From positions 1 to 44,872 of the forward strand of contig CAJTER010000007.1 of the NCBI GenBank assembly GCA_910575405.1: a stretch of 44,872 nt of DNA, read 5' to 3'. The DNA comes from Clostridia bacterium. Lineage in GTDB: Bacteria; Bacillota; Clostridia; Peptostreptococcales; Anaerovoracaceae. The notes under the pieces were generated by a model that was not told the origin of the DNA, made no database searches, and was given only the letters and a program-made list of their open reading frames with translations. Position 1 is the stretch's first letter, and the number at the start of each line of letters is the position of its first letter. Made by a program: the position numbers and the translations under genes. Below, piece after piece: positions 33,290 through 42,033 of this stretch.

Positions 33290-35071
33290 CTAGTCCTCCT
33301 GCTTCATAACGGCTTTCAGCTCTTCTCTGGACAGAAGAGGCGCCATATCCTCCAGCGGCCTGCTGGCCATCTGTCCGTCTTCCTTCATGTAGTTTGCCTG
33401 TTTTGGTAACACCTTCTGGGCGATGTCCGTCTTCACCCGGCACACCACCGGCCCGTTATAGGAAAGCACTTCCTGTACCTGCTCGGCCAGGTGGTCTTCA
33501 CTTTCGATTGCCATACCTTTTATGCCAAAGCTTTCCGCTACCTTCGCCATATCTGGAAGGGTCAGCCCCGATTCTTTCGTACAGCCGCTCAGGTTGCCCT
33601 GGAAGTTTCCGTTCTGACTGCCGTAAATCATACTATAGCCTCCGTTATCTGCAACGAAGAGCTTGATGGGAAGCTGCAGGCGCTTGATGACTTCCAGCTC
33701 CTGTAAATTCATAGCACTGCTTCCATCTCCTGTCACGCATACCGTGCGCCTGCCTCCGGAAGCAATGCAGCTTCCAATACAGGCCGGGATATCGTAGCCC
33801 ATAGCTGCAAGGCCTTTGGTCAGAAAGGCCCGCTGTCCCCGCTTGATGCGAAACACTTTCATAGCAATGTCTACCGTGGTTCCAGAGCTGGTAAACTGGT
33901 AGAGATCCGCTCCTGTCATCTGGCTAGACAGCTCCTCCAGCAAATGATAGGTACTGACATAGCCTTCTCGGCATGCCTGCTCTGGAATCTGCACCGGATA
34001 CTGCTCTGTCATCTGCCTGCACCAGGCCAGCCACTTTGGCCGTTCTGCTGCAAGCTCCGTCTTATGTGCCAGCATACCCCGGAGAAATTCTCCAGCATCG
34101 CAGACGATCTTTACCTGAGGATGAACGCTTTTCTTTTCCATTTCATAAGGATCAATATCTACCATCACATGAACCGCATGTTTTAAAAAGCCTTCATAAT
34201 TGTAGCCAGTGGCTAAAAGATTCAGTCTCGTTCCAATGGTTAGAATCAAGTCGGCTTTCTGCTGAATGAAATTGGCACTTCGGTGTCCCACAGCTCCTGG
34301 CCTGCCGAAATAGAGCGGGTGATCCTCTTCGATGAGATCCACTCCATTCCAGGAGGTCAGAACCGGAATCCCCAAGCCTTCATACAGCTCTCTTGCTTTA
34401 TCTGCCGCATGAGCCATCCGAATGCCGTGACCCAGGATCAGGAGTGGTCGCTGAGCTTTCGTTAGAAGATCCAGTACCTTTTGAATATCCTCCTGTGGAC
34501 AGGGTGCTGGCAGAGGCTTAGGATCTTCATAACCTGGCAGCTGCTTTGGTTCAATCTGTGCTGCCTGAATGTCCAGCGGGATATCGATCCACACCGGGCC
34601 AGGCCGCCCTTCTACCGCCAGAGCTGCCGCTTTCTCCAGTTCATAGCGGATGTCTTCCGGCTCCTGAATCTGCACCGCGTATTTGGTAATGGAATCGACA
34701 ATGGAAACGATGTCCACCTCCTGGATGCCGAACTGACGGATTTGCTGATCACCTACCAGATCCGCCCGCTTTACCTGCCCGGACAAAAAGATCACGGGTA
34801 TAGAATCCAGCCAGGCTCCGGCAACGCCGGTTACTGCATTGGTTCCTCCCGGGCCGCTGGTCACATGGCACACTCCATAGCCCTCCTGAATCCGGGCATA
34901 GGCCTCCGCCGCAATGGAAGCGCCCTGTTCATGGAGCATACAGATGCCCTCCAAATCCGGGTTTCTCCCCAAGGAATCGTTTAAGTGCATGGCTCCTCCG
35001 CCGGTCACGTAAAAGACCTGCTTTACTCCCAGCCCTGCTACAAACTCCATGACATAATCGGACACCTTCAT
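33290..35071 (-). CDS. thiamine-diphosphate-dependent enzyme (acetolactate synthase/YerE-like)
   Basis: About 593 residues of the three-domain ThDP family. The N-terminal domain has QVFYVTGGGAMHLNDSLGR and the cofactor-activating Glu in MLHEQGASIAAEAYAR, with TSGPGGTNAVTGVAGAWLDS following. The C-terminal domain has the GDG...N metal-diphosphate motif, VTGDGSSAMNLQE to LFVADNGGYSM. Beside RfbH, RfbF and an aldolase it recalls YerE, which adds a two-carbon unit to a CDP-3,6-dideoxy-4-keto sugar, but a decarboxylase or other carboligase role is possible. Start choice is uncertain: several in-frame ATGs lie within 63 bases upstream, and the one giving MKVSDYV fits the family length. Confidence 0.8.
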   Translation of the reverse strand: MKVSDYVMEFVAGLGVKQVFYVTGGGAMHLNDSLGRNPDLEGICMLHEQGASIAAEAYARIQEGYGVCHVTSGPGGTNAVTGVAGAWLDSIPVIFLSGQVKRADLVGDQQIRQFGIQEVDIVSIVDSITKYAVQIQEPEDIRYELEKAAALAVEGRPGPVWIDIPLDIQAAQIEPKQLPGYEDPKPLPAPCPQEDIQKVLDLLTKAQRPLLILGHGIRMAHAADKARELYEGLGIPVLTSWNGVDLIEEDHPLYFGRPGAVGHRSANFIQQKADLILTIGTRLNLLATGYNYEGFLKHAVHVMVDIDPYEMEKKSVHPQVKIVCDAGEFLRGMLAHKTELAAERPKWLAWCRQMTEQYPVQIPEQACREGYVSTYHLLEELSSQMTGADLYQFTSSGTTVDIAMKVFRIKRGQRAFLTKGLAAMGYDIPACIGSCIASGGRRTVCVTGDGSSAMNLQELEVIKRLQLPIKLFVADNGGYSMIYGSQNGNFQGNLSGCTKESGLTLPDMAKVAESFGIKGMAIESEDHLAEQVQEVLSYNGPVVCRVKTDIAQKVLPKQANYMKEDGQMASRPLEDMAPLLSREELKAVMKQED

Positions 35072-35143
35072 TTTCCGTCTTTCCATCCTTTCTTTGATAC
35101 GTTCCTTCTGTTTCATGCTGCTGCGATTCTCCATTCCCGGCCT

Positions 35144-35965
35144 TTACTCGGCTGCCGAAAACGCATGGAACTGAATCAAATCTTCAATAATCTCATTCTT
35201 CACAATCGTCGCTTCATACCCGCCGTTGACCCCAAGCTTTCGCAGCAGGTATTCCATAGTCAGATTGCCGTCCCGCCATTTGCCCCCAAGACCAATATGG
35301 GTTACATCCATGTAATCGGCCCCTTCCTCCAGGGCAAGGTCTGCCAGCTGCTCGGCGGTTCCGTTTTTATCGTGAAAGTGGCATCCGAGGCGCACGCCCA
35401 CTTTATGACACTCCCGAATGGTGTTTCGCACATATTCTTCCGTCATCACACTTTCCGTATCGGCAAATTCAATGGCATGGGCACCCTTTTCCTTTGCAAA
35501 CTCCGCAAACCGGATATTTTGTTCTATAGAGTTTCTTCCAGAGCTGGTAAAGTTGATAAACACTTCATAGCCCAGCTCCAATGCTTCGGTCACATACTGA
35601 TCCAGAATGTCCAGATCCGTTTCATGAGAACGAGTGAGAATCCGGATTGTATCTACGATACTTTCCCTTGCTGGAAGCAACTTGGAAAGAGGCCTCTGAA
35701 TATCCCGCATGGCGGAAAGCTTGGTGATGTTTTTCGTAGAGCGAAAGACTTCCTTGATTTCCTCATTTTTCGTACTGCAGTAGCGGAACATGCCCCGTCC
35801 CGGATCCGCCTCTTCGTTGTGGAAAAAGCCAAGTTCCACATAGTCGATGCCTTTTCCTTGGGCAAAGTTATAGATGTCCCGCACCGTCTTTTCCGAAAAG
35901 TTCCAGCCAGTCTGATAGCCGATTTCCCGCATGGAACAATCGAATACTTCAATTCCGTTGATCAT
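35144..35965 (-). CDS. DRE-TIM aldolase of the nucleotide-sugar cassette
   Basis: A 273-residue metal-dependent aldolase barrel. VFDCSMREIGYQTGWNF is a variant of the D-x-x-x-R-D signature, with Arg followed by Glu in place of Asp, and LGCHFHDKNGTAEQLADLA supplies the H-x-H metal ligands. DYVELGFF and ADYMDVTHIGLGGKWRDGN are further conserved strands. It is shorter than isopropylmalate synthase and lacks the regulatory domain. Together with the downstream thiamine-diphosphate enzyme it could deliver a small 2-oxo acid or aldehyde for sugar branching. AAAGGAGGC lies just upstream of the ATG, and it starts ten bases after rfbH ends. Confidence 0.78.
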   Translation of the reverse strand: MINGIEVFDCSMREIGYQTGWNFSEKTVRDIYNFAQGKGIDYVELGFFHNEEADPGRGMFRYCSTKNEEIKEVFRSTKNITKLSAMRDIQRPLSKLLPARESIVDTIRILTRSHETDLDILDQYVTEALELGYEVFINFTSSGRNSIEQNIRFAEFAKEKGAHAIEFADTESVMTEEYVRNTIRECHKVGVRLGCHFHDKNGTAEQLADLALEEGADYMDVTHIGLGGKWRDGNLTMEYLLRKLGVNGGYEATIVKNEIIEDLIQFHAFSAAE

Positions 35966-35975
35966 TCTGCCTCCT

Positions 35976-37292
35976 TTACCGTTTCACACCTTTATGAATC
36001 TGCCGAATCATTTCCTCAAGCATAGCGTCCGTCATGCCCGGATAGACCCCAATCCAGAAGCTATCCCTCATGGCCCGGTCCGTCTGCGTAAGGCTTCCCT
36101 CAATGCGGTAGTCCACGCCTTCCTTCAGGTATTCAAAACATGGATGTCTAGTAATGTTTCCGGCAAACAGGTTCCTCGTCTGGATATTGTGCTGCTCCAG
36201 ATGGGAAACCAGCTGATTTCTGGTCATCCCTGCTTCTTCCTTTACCGTCAGGCAGAAGCCAAACCAGGAAGGTTCGCTCCCTTGCTCTTTTTCCGGTAGA
36301 ATCAGTACATCCGATACATCTGCAAGTCCATCTCTTAAGAGTTGCCAGTGTTCCTGCCTCTTTTGGACAAACCCGGGGAGCTTCTTCAGCTGAGCAGCTC
36401 CGATGGCTGCCTGCAAATCCGTAGCTTTCAGATTATAGCCCAAATGGGAATAGACGTATTTGTGATCATAGCCAACCGGAAGGGTTCCGAACTGTCCATC
36501 AAAACGGTGACCGCAAAGGTTGTCCTGTCCTCCCGTGCAGCTGCATTCTCTGCCCCAATCCCGCATAGAACGGATAATTTTATGTAGCAGCGGGTCGGCA
36601 GTGTAGACGGCTCCTCCCTCTCCCATGGTCATCTGATGGGCCGGATAAAAGCTGGAGGTTCCCATGTCGCCGATGGCGCCCGTCTTTTTGACCTGTCCGT
36701 CTAAGGTATACTCGCCTCCCAGGGCGTCGCAGTTGTCTTCGATGAGCCAGAGCCCGTGTTTGTCACAAAATTCCTTCACCGGTTTGAGTGCAAAGGGGTT
36801 TCCCAGACTGTGGGCCAGGAAAACGGCTTTTGTCTTCTCCGATAAGGCCTGCTCCAGCAAGTCCGGATTAATGTTGTAGCTTGGAATATCGATATCCACA
36901 AACACAGGCACAGCCCCGCACTGCACGATAGGGGCTACAGTAGTGGGAAAGGCCGCTGCCACGGTGATGATTTCATCGCCCCGCTGCAGCTGCCGCTCTC
37001 CTAACAGCGGAGAGGTTAGCGCCATGATGGCCAGCAAATTAGCGGAGGAACCGGTATTGACCAGCGAGCAGTAGGGAAGGTCCTGATAGGCAGAAATCCC
37101 CTCCTCCACTTCCTGGGTATACTTGCTGGCCGTCAGCCAGAAGTCCAGGGAGGCATCCACCAGATTGCACAGTTCTTCTGCATCGTAGACCCGTCCCGCG
37201 TAGTTGATCCGGTCTCCCGGCTTGTATTGTTTTGGCTGGTGGTGCTCTTTCACGTACTGGCGCACCTGTTTGAATATGATTTCCTTATCCAT
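35976..37292 (-). CDS. rfbH: CDP-4-keto-6-deoxyglucose 3-dehydratase type enzyme
   Basis: A 438-residue PMP-dependent, iron-sulfur member of the DegT fold. The usual Schiff-base lysine is replaced by histidine in SSFYPAHQMTMGEGGAV, the hallmark of RfbH/E1 dehydratases that remove the C3 hydroxyl rather than transaminate. A cysteine set for the [2Fe-2S] cluster is seen in RECSCTGGQDNLCGHRF (C-x-C-x7-C). VNTGSSANLLAIMAL and IEDNCDALGGEY are the cofactor loops. It would act on a CDP-linked 4-keto-6-deoxy sugar supplied by the upstream RfbF and a dehydratase. The ferredoxin-type E3 reductase partner is not seen in the window. It overlaps the dehydrogenase gene by eight bases, with CAGGAGG before the ATG. 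Confidence 0.88.
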   Translation of the reverse strand: MDKEIIFKQVRQYVKEHHQPKQYKPGDRINYAGRVYDAEELCNLVDASLDFWLTASKYTQEVEEGISAYQDLPYCSLVNTGSSANLLAIMALTSPLLGERQLQRGDEIITVAAAFPTTVAPIVQCGAVPVFVDIDIPSYNINPDLLEQALSEKTKAVFLAHSLGNPFALKPVKEFCDKHGLWLIEDNCDALGGEYTLDGQVKKTGAIGDMGTSSFYPAHQMTMGEGGAVYTADPLLHKIIRSMRDWGRECSCTGGQDNLCGHRFDGQFGTLPVGYDHKYVYSHLGYNLKATDLQAAIGAAQLKKLPGFVQKRQEHWQLLRDGLADVSDVLILPEKEQGSEPSWFGFCLTVKEEAGMTRNQLVSHLEQHNIQTRNLFAGNITRHPCFEYLKEGVDYRIEGSLTQTDRAMRDSFWIGVYPGMTDAMLEEMIRQIHKGVKR

Positions 37293-38607
37293 GACTTCCT
37301 CCTGTGGTTGCTTGTGATTTGGCTACATGGCCCTCTGTCCCGGGTATTCCGATTTCTTCTGCCGTCAGCATGTACCGGCAGTCGATGATGGGGTTTGTGC
37401 ATGCTGCCACGCTTTCCCGGAATTCCTCCCAGGCCGTAAGAATGGCGATCCGATCCGCTTCCCGGCAGACCTGCCCGGCGCTTTCTGCCATCTGCACGCA
37501 AAGCTGTGGGTATTGTCTTTGAAAGACCTCCATAGCAGCCGGATCATAGGCCAGCACCCTGGTATATCCCTGCTCCTGCAGCAGCCCGATGATCTTGGCC
37601 GCCGGAGTATCCCGCACATCGTCCGAATCCGGCTTAAAGGACAGGCCTAAGATACCGATGGTACTGTCTTTGGTCAATCCCTTTGTAATCTTTTCTGCTA
37701 TCACGGAAAACCGCTTTGCGTTGAGGGAAATGACTTCCCCCAGGATGTTCGGTTCATACCCCTTGGCCTTTGCCTGGGCATGGAGGGCGCAGGTATCCTT
37801 AGGCAGACAGTAGCCGCCGTATCCGCAGCCCGGATACACGTAGCTCGTCATATTGCACCCACCCCACCGCTTATCCATGTGGAGAATCCGAAATGCCTTT
37901 GCTACATCAATGTCTCCAAAGACATCGGCTGCTTCTGCCATTTCATTGGAATAGCTGATGAGGGTGGCAAGCAGGGTGTTGGAGAGGTATTTGATGAATT
38001 CCCCCGTGGTGGGAGATACGCAAAATATAGGAATTCCCATGGGTTCATAGAGCTTTTGCAGCATCTCTTCTGAGATCGGATCACTGCATCCCAGTACAAT
38101 CCGGTCTGCATGAAGAAAGTCTTCCCAGCACTTTCCTTCCCGCAGAAATTCCGGGTTGTTGGCAATGCCAAGCCGGTAGCAGGCTTCCCCTTTCTTCTGT
38201 ACATGCGGGACAATCTGTTCTGCCGTTGTTCCTGGCGGAATGGTGGATTTGGTTACCAGAACCCGGAACTTCTCATCCTCAATGGCCTCAATGGTGGTAT
38301 CCATGGCCTGAAAGAGATACGTCAGATCTGCTGCTCCATCCTCCCCGTAAGGCGTTCCCACGCAGTAAAAAATATACTCGCTTCGGGCAACGGCTTCCTT
38401 TGGGTCATCGACTACAAAGAAATTCAGTCCCAGATGCTCCTGAAGTACCGCATCCATCCCCGGCTCTAAAAAGGGAAGCTCCCCGCCTGCAATCTGCCGG
38501 CTCCTCTCCGGATTGGCATCTACTCCATAGACCTGATAGCCCAGGTGGGCAAAGCCAAGGGCTGTGGTCAGGCCCACAAAGCCCAGTCCAAAGACCGTGA
38601 TTACCAT
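37285..38607 (-). CDS. UDP-glucose/GDP-mannose dehydrogenase family enzyme
   Basis: 440 residues. The N-terminal NAD loop is VITVFGLGFVGLTTALGFAH. The central domain has VTKSTIPPGTTAEQI, NNPEFLREGKCWEDF, IKYLSNTLLATLISYSNEMA and the catalytic cysteine in PGCGYGGYCLPKD; GILGLSFKPDSDDVRDTPA begins the UDP-binding C-terminal domain. It oxidises the C6 hydroxyl of a nucleotide sugar to a carboxylate, giving for example UDP-glucuronate. The following UXS-like gene could use that product, and the two overlap (8 bases with rfbH, 7 with the epimerase). AAGGAG precedes the ATG. The exact hexose cannot be settled from motifs alone. Confidence 0.87.
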   Translation of the reverse strand: MVITVFGLGFVGLTTALGFAHLGYQVYGVDANPERSRQIAGGELPFLEPGMDAVLQEHLGLNFFVVDDPKEAVARSEYIFYCVGTPYGEDGAADLTYLFQAMDTTIEAIEDEKFRVLVTKSTIPPGTTAEQIVPHVQKKGEACYRLGIANNPEFLREGKCWEDFLHADRIVLGCSDPISEEMLQKLYEPMGIPIFCVSPTTGEFIKYLSNTLLATLISYSNEMAEAADVFGDIDVAKAFRILHMDKRWGGCNMTSYVYPGCGYGGYCLPKDTCALHAQAKAKGYEPNILGEVISLNAKRFSVIAEKITKGLTKDSTIGILGLSFKPDSDDVRDTPAAKIIGLLQEQGYTRVLAYDPAAMEVFQRQYPQLCVQMAESAGQVCREADRIAILTAWEEFRESVAACTNPIIDCRYMLTAEEIGIPGTEGHVAKSQATTGGSHG

Positions 38608-39692
38608 AGCTGTTCTCCTTCCTGATCCTCCTTCAGATACTGCAGAAATCGCTGAATCCCTTCCCCTACTTCAAGTTCCGGCGCATAGCCCAGAATCGCT
38701 CTTGCCTTTCCAATATCCGGACATCGTCTCTGGGGGTTATTGGTCAGGTAATCCGCCTCTTCGGATACCGCATATTGAACCTCTCCTGTATAGCCAAAGA
38801 TGTCCTGGCCTGCCTCCCGGTAGTATTCGGCCAGTCGGGAAATGGTGACTTCTGGCTCTTCGATTCCGATGTTAAAATAGTCGTATTTCCCATGCAGCAA
38901 CACCTTCAGATACCCGGCCGCTGCATCGGCAATGTAGCAGAAGGTCCTGGTGGGAGCACCGCTTGAGAGGATAGTCAGGTCCTGATTGTCCATGACATTC
39001 TTTGCAAAATCTGCCGGAACCCGCTTGTCCGTCAGCTTCATGCCAGGGCCGTAGTTGTTGAAGGGCCTTACAACACCGATAGGCATGTGATGCTGCTGTG
39101 CAAAGAGCATACACAGGGTCTCCCCAAACCGTTTGGATTCGTCATAACAGGCTCTTGGCCCTGTAGCACAGACATTTCCGTTGTAGTCCTCCCCCAGAGG
39201 GATGGCCTCTGGCGCCGGATCCCCGTAGAGCTCGCTGGAAGAGAAGAAGAGCAGCCCTTTGATGTCCCGCTCTTTATAGAAATCCAGCAGGCTTCGCAGG
39301 CCCCAGATGTTGGCATCTACCGTTTCAATAGGATATCTCCTGTAAAAAGTAGGGGATGCGATAGAGGCCATATGGAGAATGTAATCCGCTTCTCCCGCTC
39401 CAGAAAGCGCTTCCAGACCATCCCTTATGATGTCAAACTGCATAACCGTTACATAAGAATCCTCCTGAAGGGCATCCAGCCACTTTGGTTTTCCCAGCAT
39501 AAAGTTGTCCAAGCAGAGAATCTGCCGGATCCCCAGTTCCTCCCGAAATCTGCTGAAAAACTGCATCAAATAAAAGCCCAGAAAGCCGGCTCCTCCGGTC
39601 AAAAGAATCGTGCTCCCGGAAAGCTTTTTCCGTTCTTCCGGCGTCAATTTTCCGTAGGTATATTCCAAATCCTTCCGTAACTGTTTATTCAT
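38601..39692 (-). CDS. UDP-glucuronate decarboxylase-like extended SDR
   Basis: 363 residues. After a 30-residue helical N-terminus the Rossmann loop ILLTGGAGFLGFYLMQFF starts the SDR fold. LHMASIASPTFYRRYPIETV, FFSSSELYGDPAPEA and the catalytic Tyr-Lys in GPRACYDESKRFGETL match the UXS type, as do VVRPFNNYGPGM and TRTFCYIADAA. With a UDP-hexose dehydrogenase next door, decarboxylation to UDP-xylose is one reading. Alternatively it fills the missing CDP-glucose 4,6-dehydratase step between RfbF and RfbH, since no typical RfbG is present. GGAGGAACG precedes the ATG. Confidence 0.8.
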   Translation of the reverse strand: MNKQLRKDLEYTYGKLTPEERKKLSGSTILLTGGAGFLGFYLMQFFSRFREELGIRQILCLDNFMLGKPKWLDALQEDSYVTVMQFDIIRDGLEALSGAGEADYILHMASIASPTFYRRYPIETVDANIWGLRSLLDFYKERDIKGLLFFSSSELYGDPAPEAIPLGEDYNGNVCATGPRACYDESKRFGETLCMLFAQQHHMPIGVVRPFNNYGPGMKLTDKRVPADFAKNVMDNQDLTILSSGAPTRTFCYIADAAAGYLKVLLHGKYDYFNIGIEEPEVTISRLAEYYREAGQDIFGYTGEVQYAVSEEADYLTNNPQRRCPDIGKARAILGYAPELEVGEGIQRFLQYLKEDQEGEQLW

Positions 39693-39704
39693 GAAACGTT
39701 CCTC

Positions 39705-40481
39705 CTATTCCCACCGCTTCCAGGCGGCCTGTCCGCTGTTCCATAAAAAGTCCAGGGATTCCTTGTCCCGAAGCGTATCCATGCATTTCCAGAAGCCATC
39801 GTGTTTATAGGCAGAAAGCTGCCCATCCTTTGCCAGTCGCTCCAGGGGCTCTCGTTCGAAGAAGGTGGCATCCCCTTCGATGTAGGAAAAGACTTCCGGT
39901 TCCAAGACCATAAATCCTCCGTTGATCCAGCCGCCGTCTTCCCTGGCCTTTTCTGCAAAGCGCTGCACACTCTGAGTTTCATCAATGTCCAGCACTCCAA
40001 AGCGTCCTCCCGGCTGAATAGCTGTCAGAGTGGCAAACTTCCCATGCTCCTGGTGAAAGGCCAGCAGGGCCTTCAAATCCACATCCGAGAGTCCATCCCC
40101 ATAAGTCATGAGGAAAGGTTCCCCTCCCACATAGGGGGCAATCCGCTTGATTCTGCCGCCGGTCATGGTGTCATATCCTGTATCCACCACCGTCACCTTC
40201 CAGGGCTCTGCTACATTATTGTGGATAGTCATACGGTTTTCTGCAGAAAAGTCAAAGGTCACATCACTGCGATGTAGATAGTAGTCGGCAAAGTATTCCT
40301 TGATCACATAGCCTTTGTACCCGCAACAGATGATGAATTCATCAAAGCCATAGGATGAATAGTATTTCATAATGTGCCACAGGATGGGGCTGTCTCCCAC
40401 TTCGATCATGGGTTTTGGTTTTAAGTGGCTTTCTTCCATAATCCGGGTGCCAAAGCCTCCGGCCAGTATCACGACTTTCAT
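39705..40481 (-). CDS. rfbF: glucose-1-phosphate cytidylyltransferase
   Basis: A 258-residue nucleotidyltransferase that would make CDP-glucose from glucose 1-phosphate and CTP. The start VVILAGGFGTRIMEESHLKP and KPMIEVGDSPILWHIMKYY are the signature loops; FLMTYGDGLSDVDL carries the metal-binding Asp, and GWINGGFMVLEPEVF and FWKCMDTLRDKE are typical of RfbF. The TRI and EESHLKPKPM residues distinguish it from RfbA and GalU. The ATG at 40479-40481 has AAAGGAG nine to ten bases upstream; a longer upstream frame has no ribosome site. It opens the CDP-sugar cassette. Confidence 0.9.
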   Translation of the reverse strand: MKVVILAGGFGTRIMEESHLKPKPMIEVGDSPILWHIMKYYSSYGFDEFIICCGYKGYVIKEYFADYYLHRSDVTFDFSAENRMTIHNNVAEPWKVTVVDTGYDTMTGGRIKRIAPYVGGEPFLMTYGDGLSDVDLKALLAFHQEHGKFATLTAIQPGGRFGVLDIDETQSVQRFAEKAREDGGWINGGFMVLEPEVFSYIEGDATFFEREPLERLAKDGQLSAYKHDGFWKCMDTLRDKESLDFLWNSGQAAWKRWE

Positions 40482-40567
40482 GCGTGTTATTCTCCTTTTA
40501 TATGATTTCCAGCGTATACATGCAAGCTGTAGCAAGGTAGAGGGATTACAAATACGATCTGACCGAG

Positions 40568-41917
40568 CTAAATCCGCTCCCGTACTTCCTGAGGAAGCTC
40601 CTGTAATACTCGTTCCTGCAAAGCTTCAAACCCTGCTTTTCCAGTGAATTGATATAAAAAAAGCAGATCTTTTAAATTCTGCACATCATAGAGTTTGCTG
40701 AGAAACTGCCAGTAAGGCTCTGCAGGCATTCCCTCTTCCCATTCTGACAAAAATGCTCTCAGCAGCAGCTGAATGGCATCGGCCGAATACCGGTTTACCT
40801 GCAAGGCAGACACTGCAAAGGGAACGGCTTTTTGCGGATTCTGATTCAGCAATGCTGCAGTCGCAATGATGCGGTTTACAAACTCCAGATTCGAGGTAAT
40901 CCTCGCAATGTCCCGCTCATGGTAAGTCTTTGCTTGTTCCAGTGCATGCTCAAAGAGCACCGCAGCCTCCATAATGAGGCCTTTTTTCAATTGCCAGCAA
41001 CCCATAAAGTAGTCCAGATCCGGGTGCATATCCCAGCCCAGATCGATGAGTGTTTGTCGAATCCGAACCAGCTCTTCTCCCGTTTCATCCGGGTTTTCAT
41101 CCACCAGAATACCCATAATCTGAAGGCCGGATCGCAACGGTGCAATCACATGGGTCATTTCCATTTCCGAGTCTTCCAGTACCTTCCTGTAACAGCAAAG
41201 GGCCTCTTCTTTCCTTCCCGCCGCATGGTAGGCATCACCCAGATACGTCATGCGCATGGCATCCTTTGGATGATCGTTCAGATCCTGTTCTAGCAGCCTC
41301 GCGTTTCGCTGGCCTTTTTCCAGACTTCTCCCCTCTCCTGCATAACCGCTGTGCAAAATCATCAGTTCTTCCTGCGCATCTTCATACACCAGGTTGTTTG
41401 TCCCGATTCGATATAATTCCTCATGGATGCGATACCGATAGCGCAGCTTTGGATCCCTTCGAAAGATCCGATCCTGACAGAAGGCTCCGGTTACGCCTCC
41501 CGCTTCATCCAGACATACCAGTTTGGAGCGCACCACACTGACGTTTTGTTGGAAATGGATCTTTGCAATCAGTGGCAGCAATTTCTTTGCATCTTCTTTT
41601 GAAAACCATTCATCTGCATCTAAGAATGCAATCCAGTCCCCTTTTGCCTTCCCTATGGCATAATTCTTTGCTGCGGAAAAATCATCGTTCCAGGTAAAGT
41701 GAAATACCTTTGCACCCATCTTCTTGGCCAGCTCCACCGTTCGATCTGTGGAACCGGTATCCACTACAATCTGTTCACAGACAATGCCTTTTCCCCAGGA
41801 AAGCGCTTGTTCAATATGCTCTTCCTCGTTTTTTACAATCATGCACTGGGATAACCGGACCGTCAGGGTCGGTTTCTTCCTCTTATGATTTCCGGGTTTC
41901 TTTGCTTTCTTTGCCAT
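40568..41917 (-). CDS. GT2 glycosyltransferase with C-terminal TPR region, candidate flagellin O-glycosyltransferase
   Basis: 449 residues. A basic N-terminus (KKAKKPGNHKRKKP) precedes a GT2 domain with LSQCMIVKNEEEHIEQALSW, QIVVDTGSTDRTVELA, GDWIAFLDADEWFS and a conserved RYRIHEELYR. Residues about 215-440 are tetratricopeptide-like helical repeats (MTYLGDAYHAAGRKEEALCCYRK, shown here only as the clearest one in part: GDAYHAAGRKEEALCCY). Proteins of this architecture, next to flagellin, often attach the first sugar to protein Ser/Thr or Cys, and the repeats may grip flagellin. It lies just past the flagellin terminator, so it needs its own promoter or read-through. GAGGGAG precedes the ATG. 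Confidence 0.82.
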   Translation of the reverse strand: MAKKAKKPGNHKRKKPTLTVRLSQCMIVKNEEEHIEQALSWGKGIVCEQIVVDTGSTDRTVELAKKMGAKVFHFTWNDDFSAAKNYAIGKAKGDWIAFLDADEWFSKEDAKKLLPLIAKIHFQQNVSVVRSKLVCLDEAGGVTGAFCQDRIFRRDPKLRYRYRIHEELYRIGTNNLVYEDAQEELMILHSGYAGEGRSLEKGQRNARLLEQDLNDHPKDAMRMTYLGDAYHAAGRKEEALCCYRKVLEDSEMEMTHVIAPLRSGLQIMGILVDENPDETGEELVRIRQTLIDLGWDMHPDLDYFMGCWQLKKGLIMEAAVLFEHALEQAKTYHERDIARITSNLEFVNRIIATAALLNQNPQKAVPFAVSALQVNRYSADAIQLLLRAFLSEWEEGMPAEPYWQFLSKLYDVQNLKDLLFLYQFTGKAGFEALQERVLQELPQEVRERI

Positions 41918-41957
41918 TTGGAAGCTCCCTCTTCCTCTCGGATTTTAAATACTTTGA

Positions 41958-41992
41958 CAGAAAAAAGGCCGGACAGAACCTGCCCGACCTTT
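41958..41992 (-). terminator. Rho-independent terminator after flagellin
   Basis: On the minus strand a 12-bp stem (AAAGGTCGGGCA pairing with TGTCCGGCCTTT, two G-U pairs) with a 5-base loop is followed by a run of T. It lies about 40 bases past the flagellin stop and before the glycosyltransferase start, so the abundant flagellin message likely ends here. Confidence 0.85.
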
Positions 41993-42033
41993 TAGGTTCA
42001 TCAGAATCGTTCCATTGGATAGAACGCTTGCGC

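Noticed and set aside
32280-33443. 52-residue N-terminal extension of the epimerase
   Set aside because: It is the antisense-free but out-of-frame overlap with the thiamine-enzyme gene. The GTG at 33287 with AGGAGG fits both the ribosome site and the fold start.
34481-34984. Plus-strand frame of 167 codons antisense to the thiamine-diphosphate enzyme
   Set aside because: Same reasoning: shadow of a well-supported gene, no ribosome site, no recognisable motif.
34985-36025. Long open frame on the plus strand (346 codons)
   Set aside because: It lies wholly opposite the thiamine enzyme and the aldolase, whose motifs and ribosome sites are clear. Its product shows no family signal, and GC-rich coding sequence commonly leaves long antisense frames.
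39087-39680. Plus-strand frame of 197 codons opposite the UXS-like gene
   Set aside because: Antisense shadow; the minus-strand protein has all SDR motifs.
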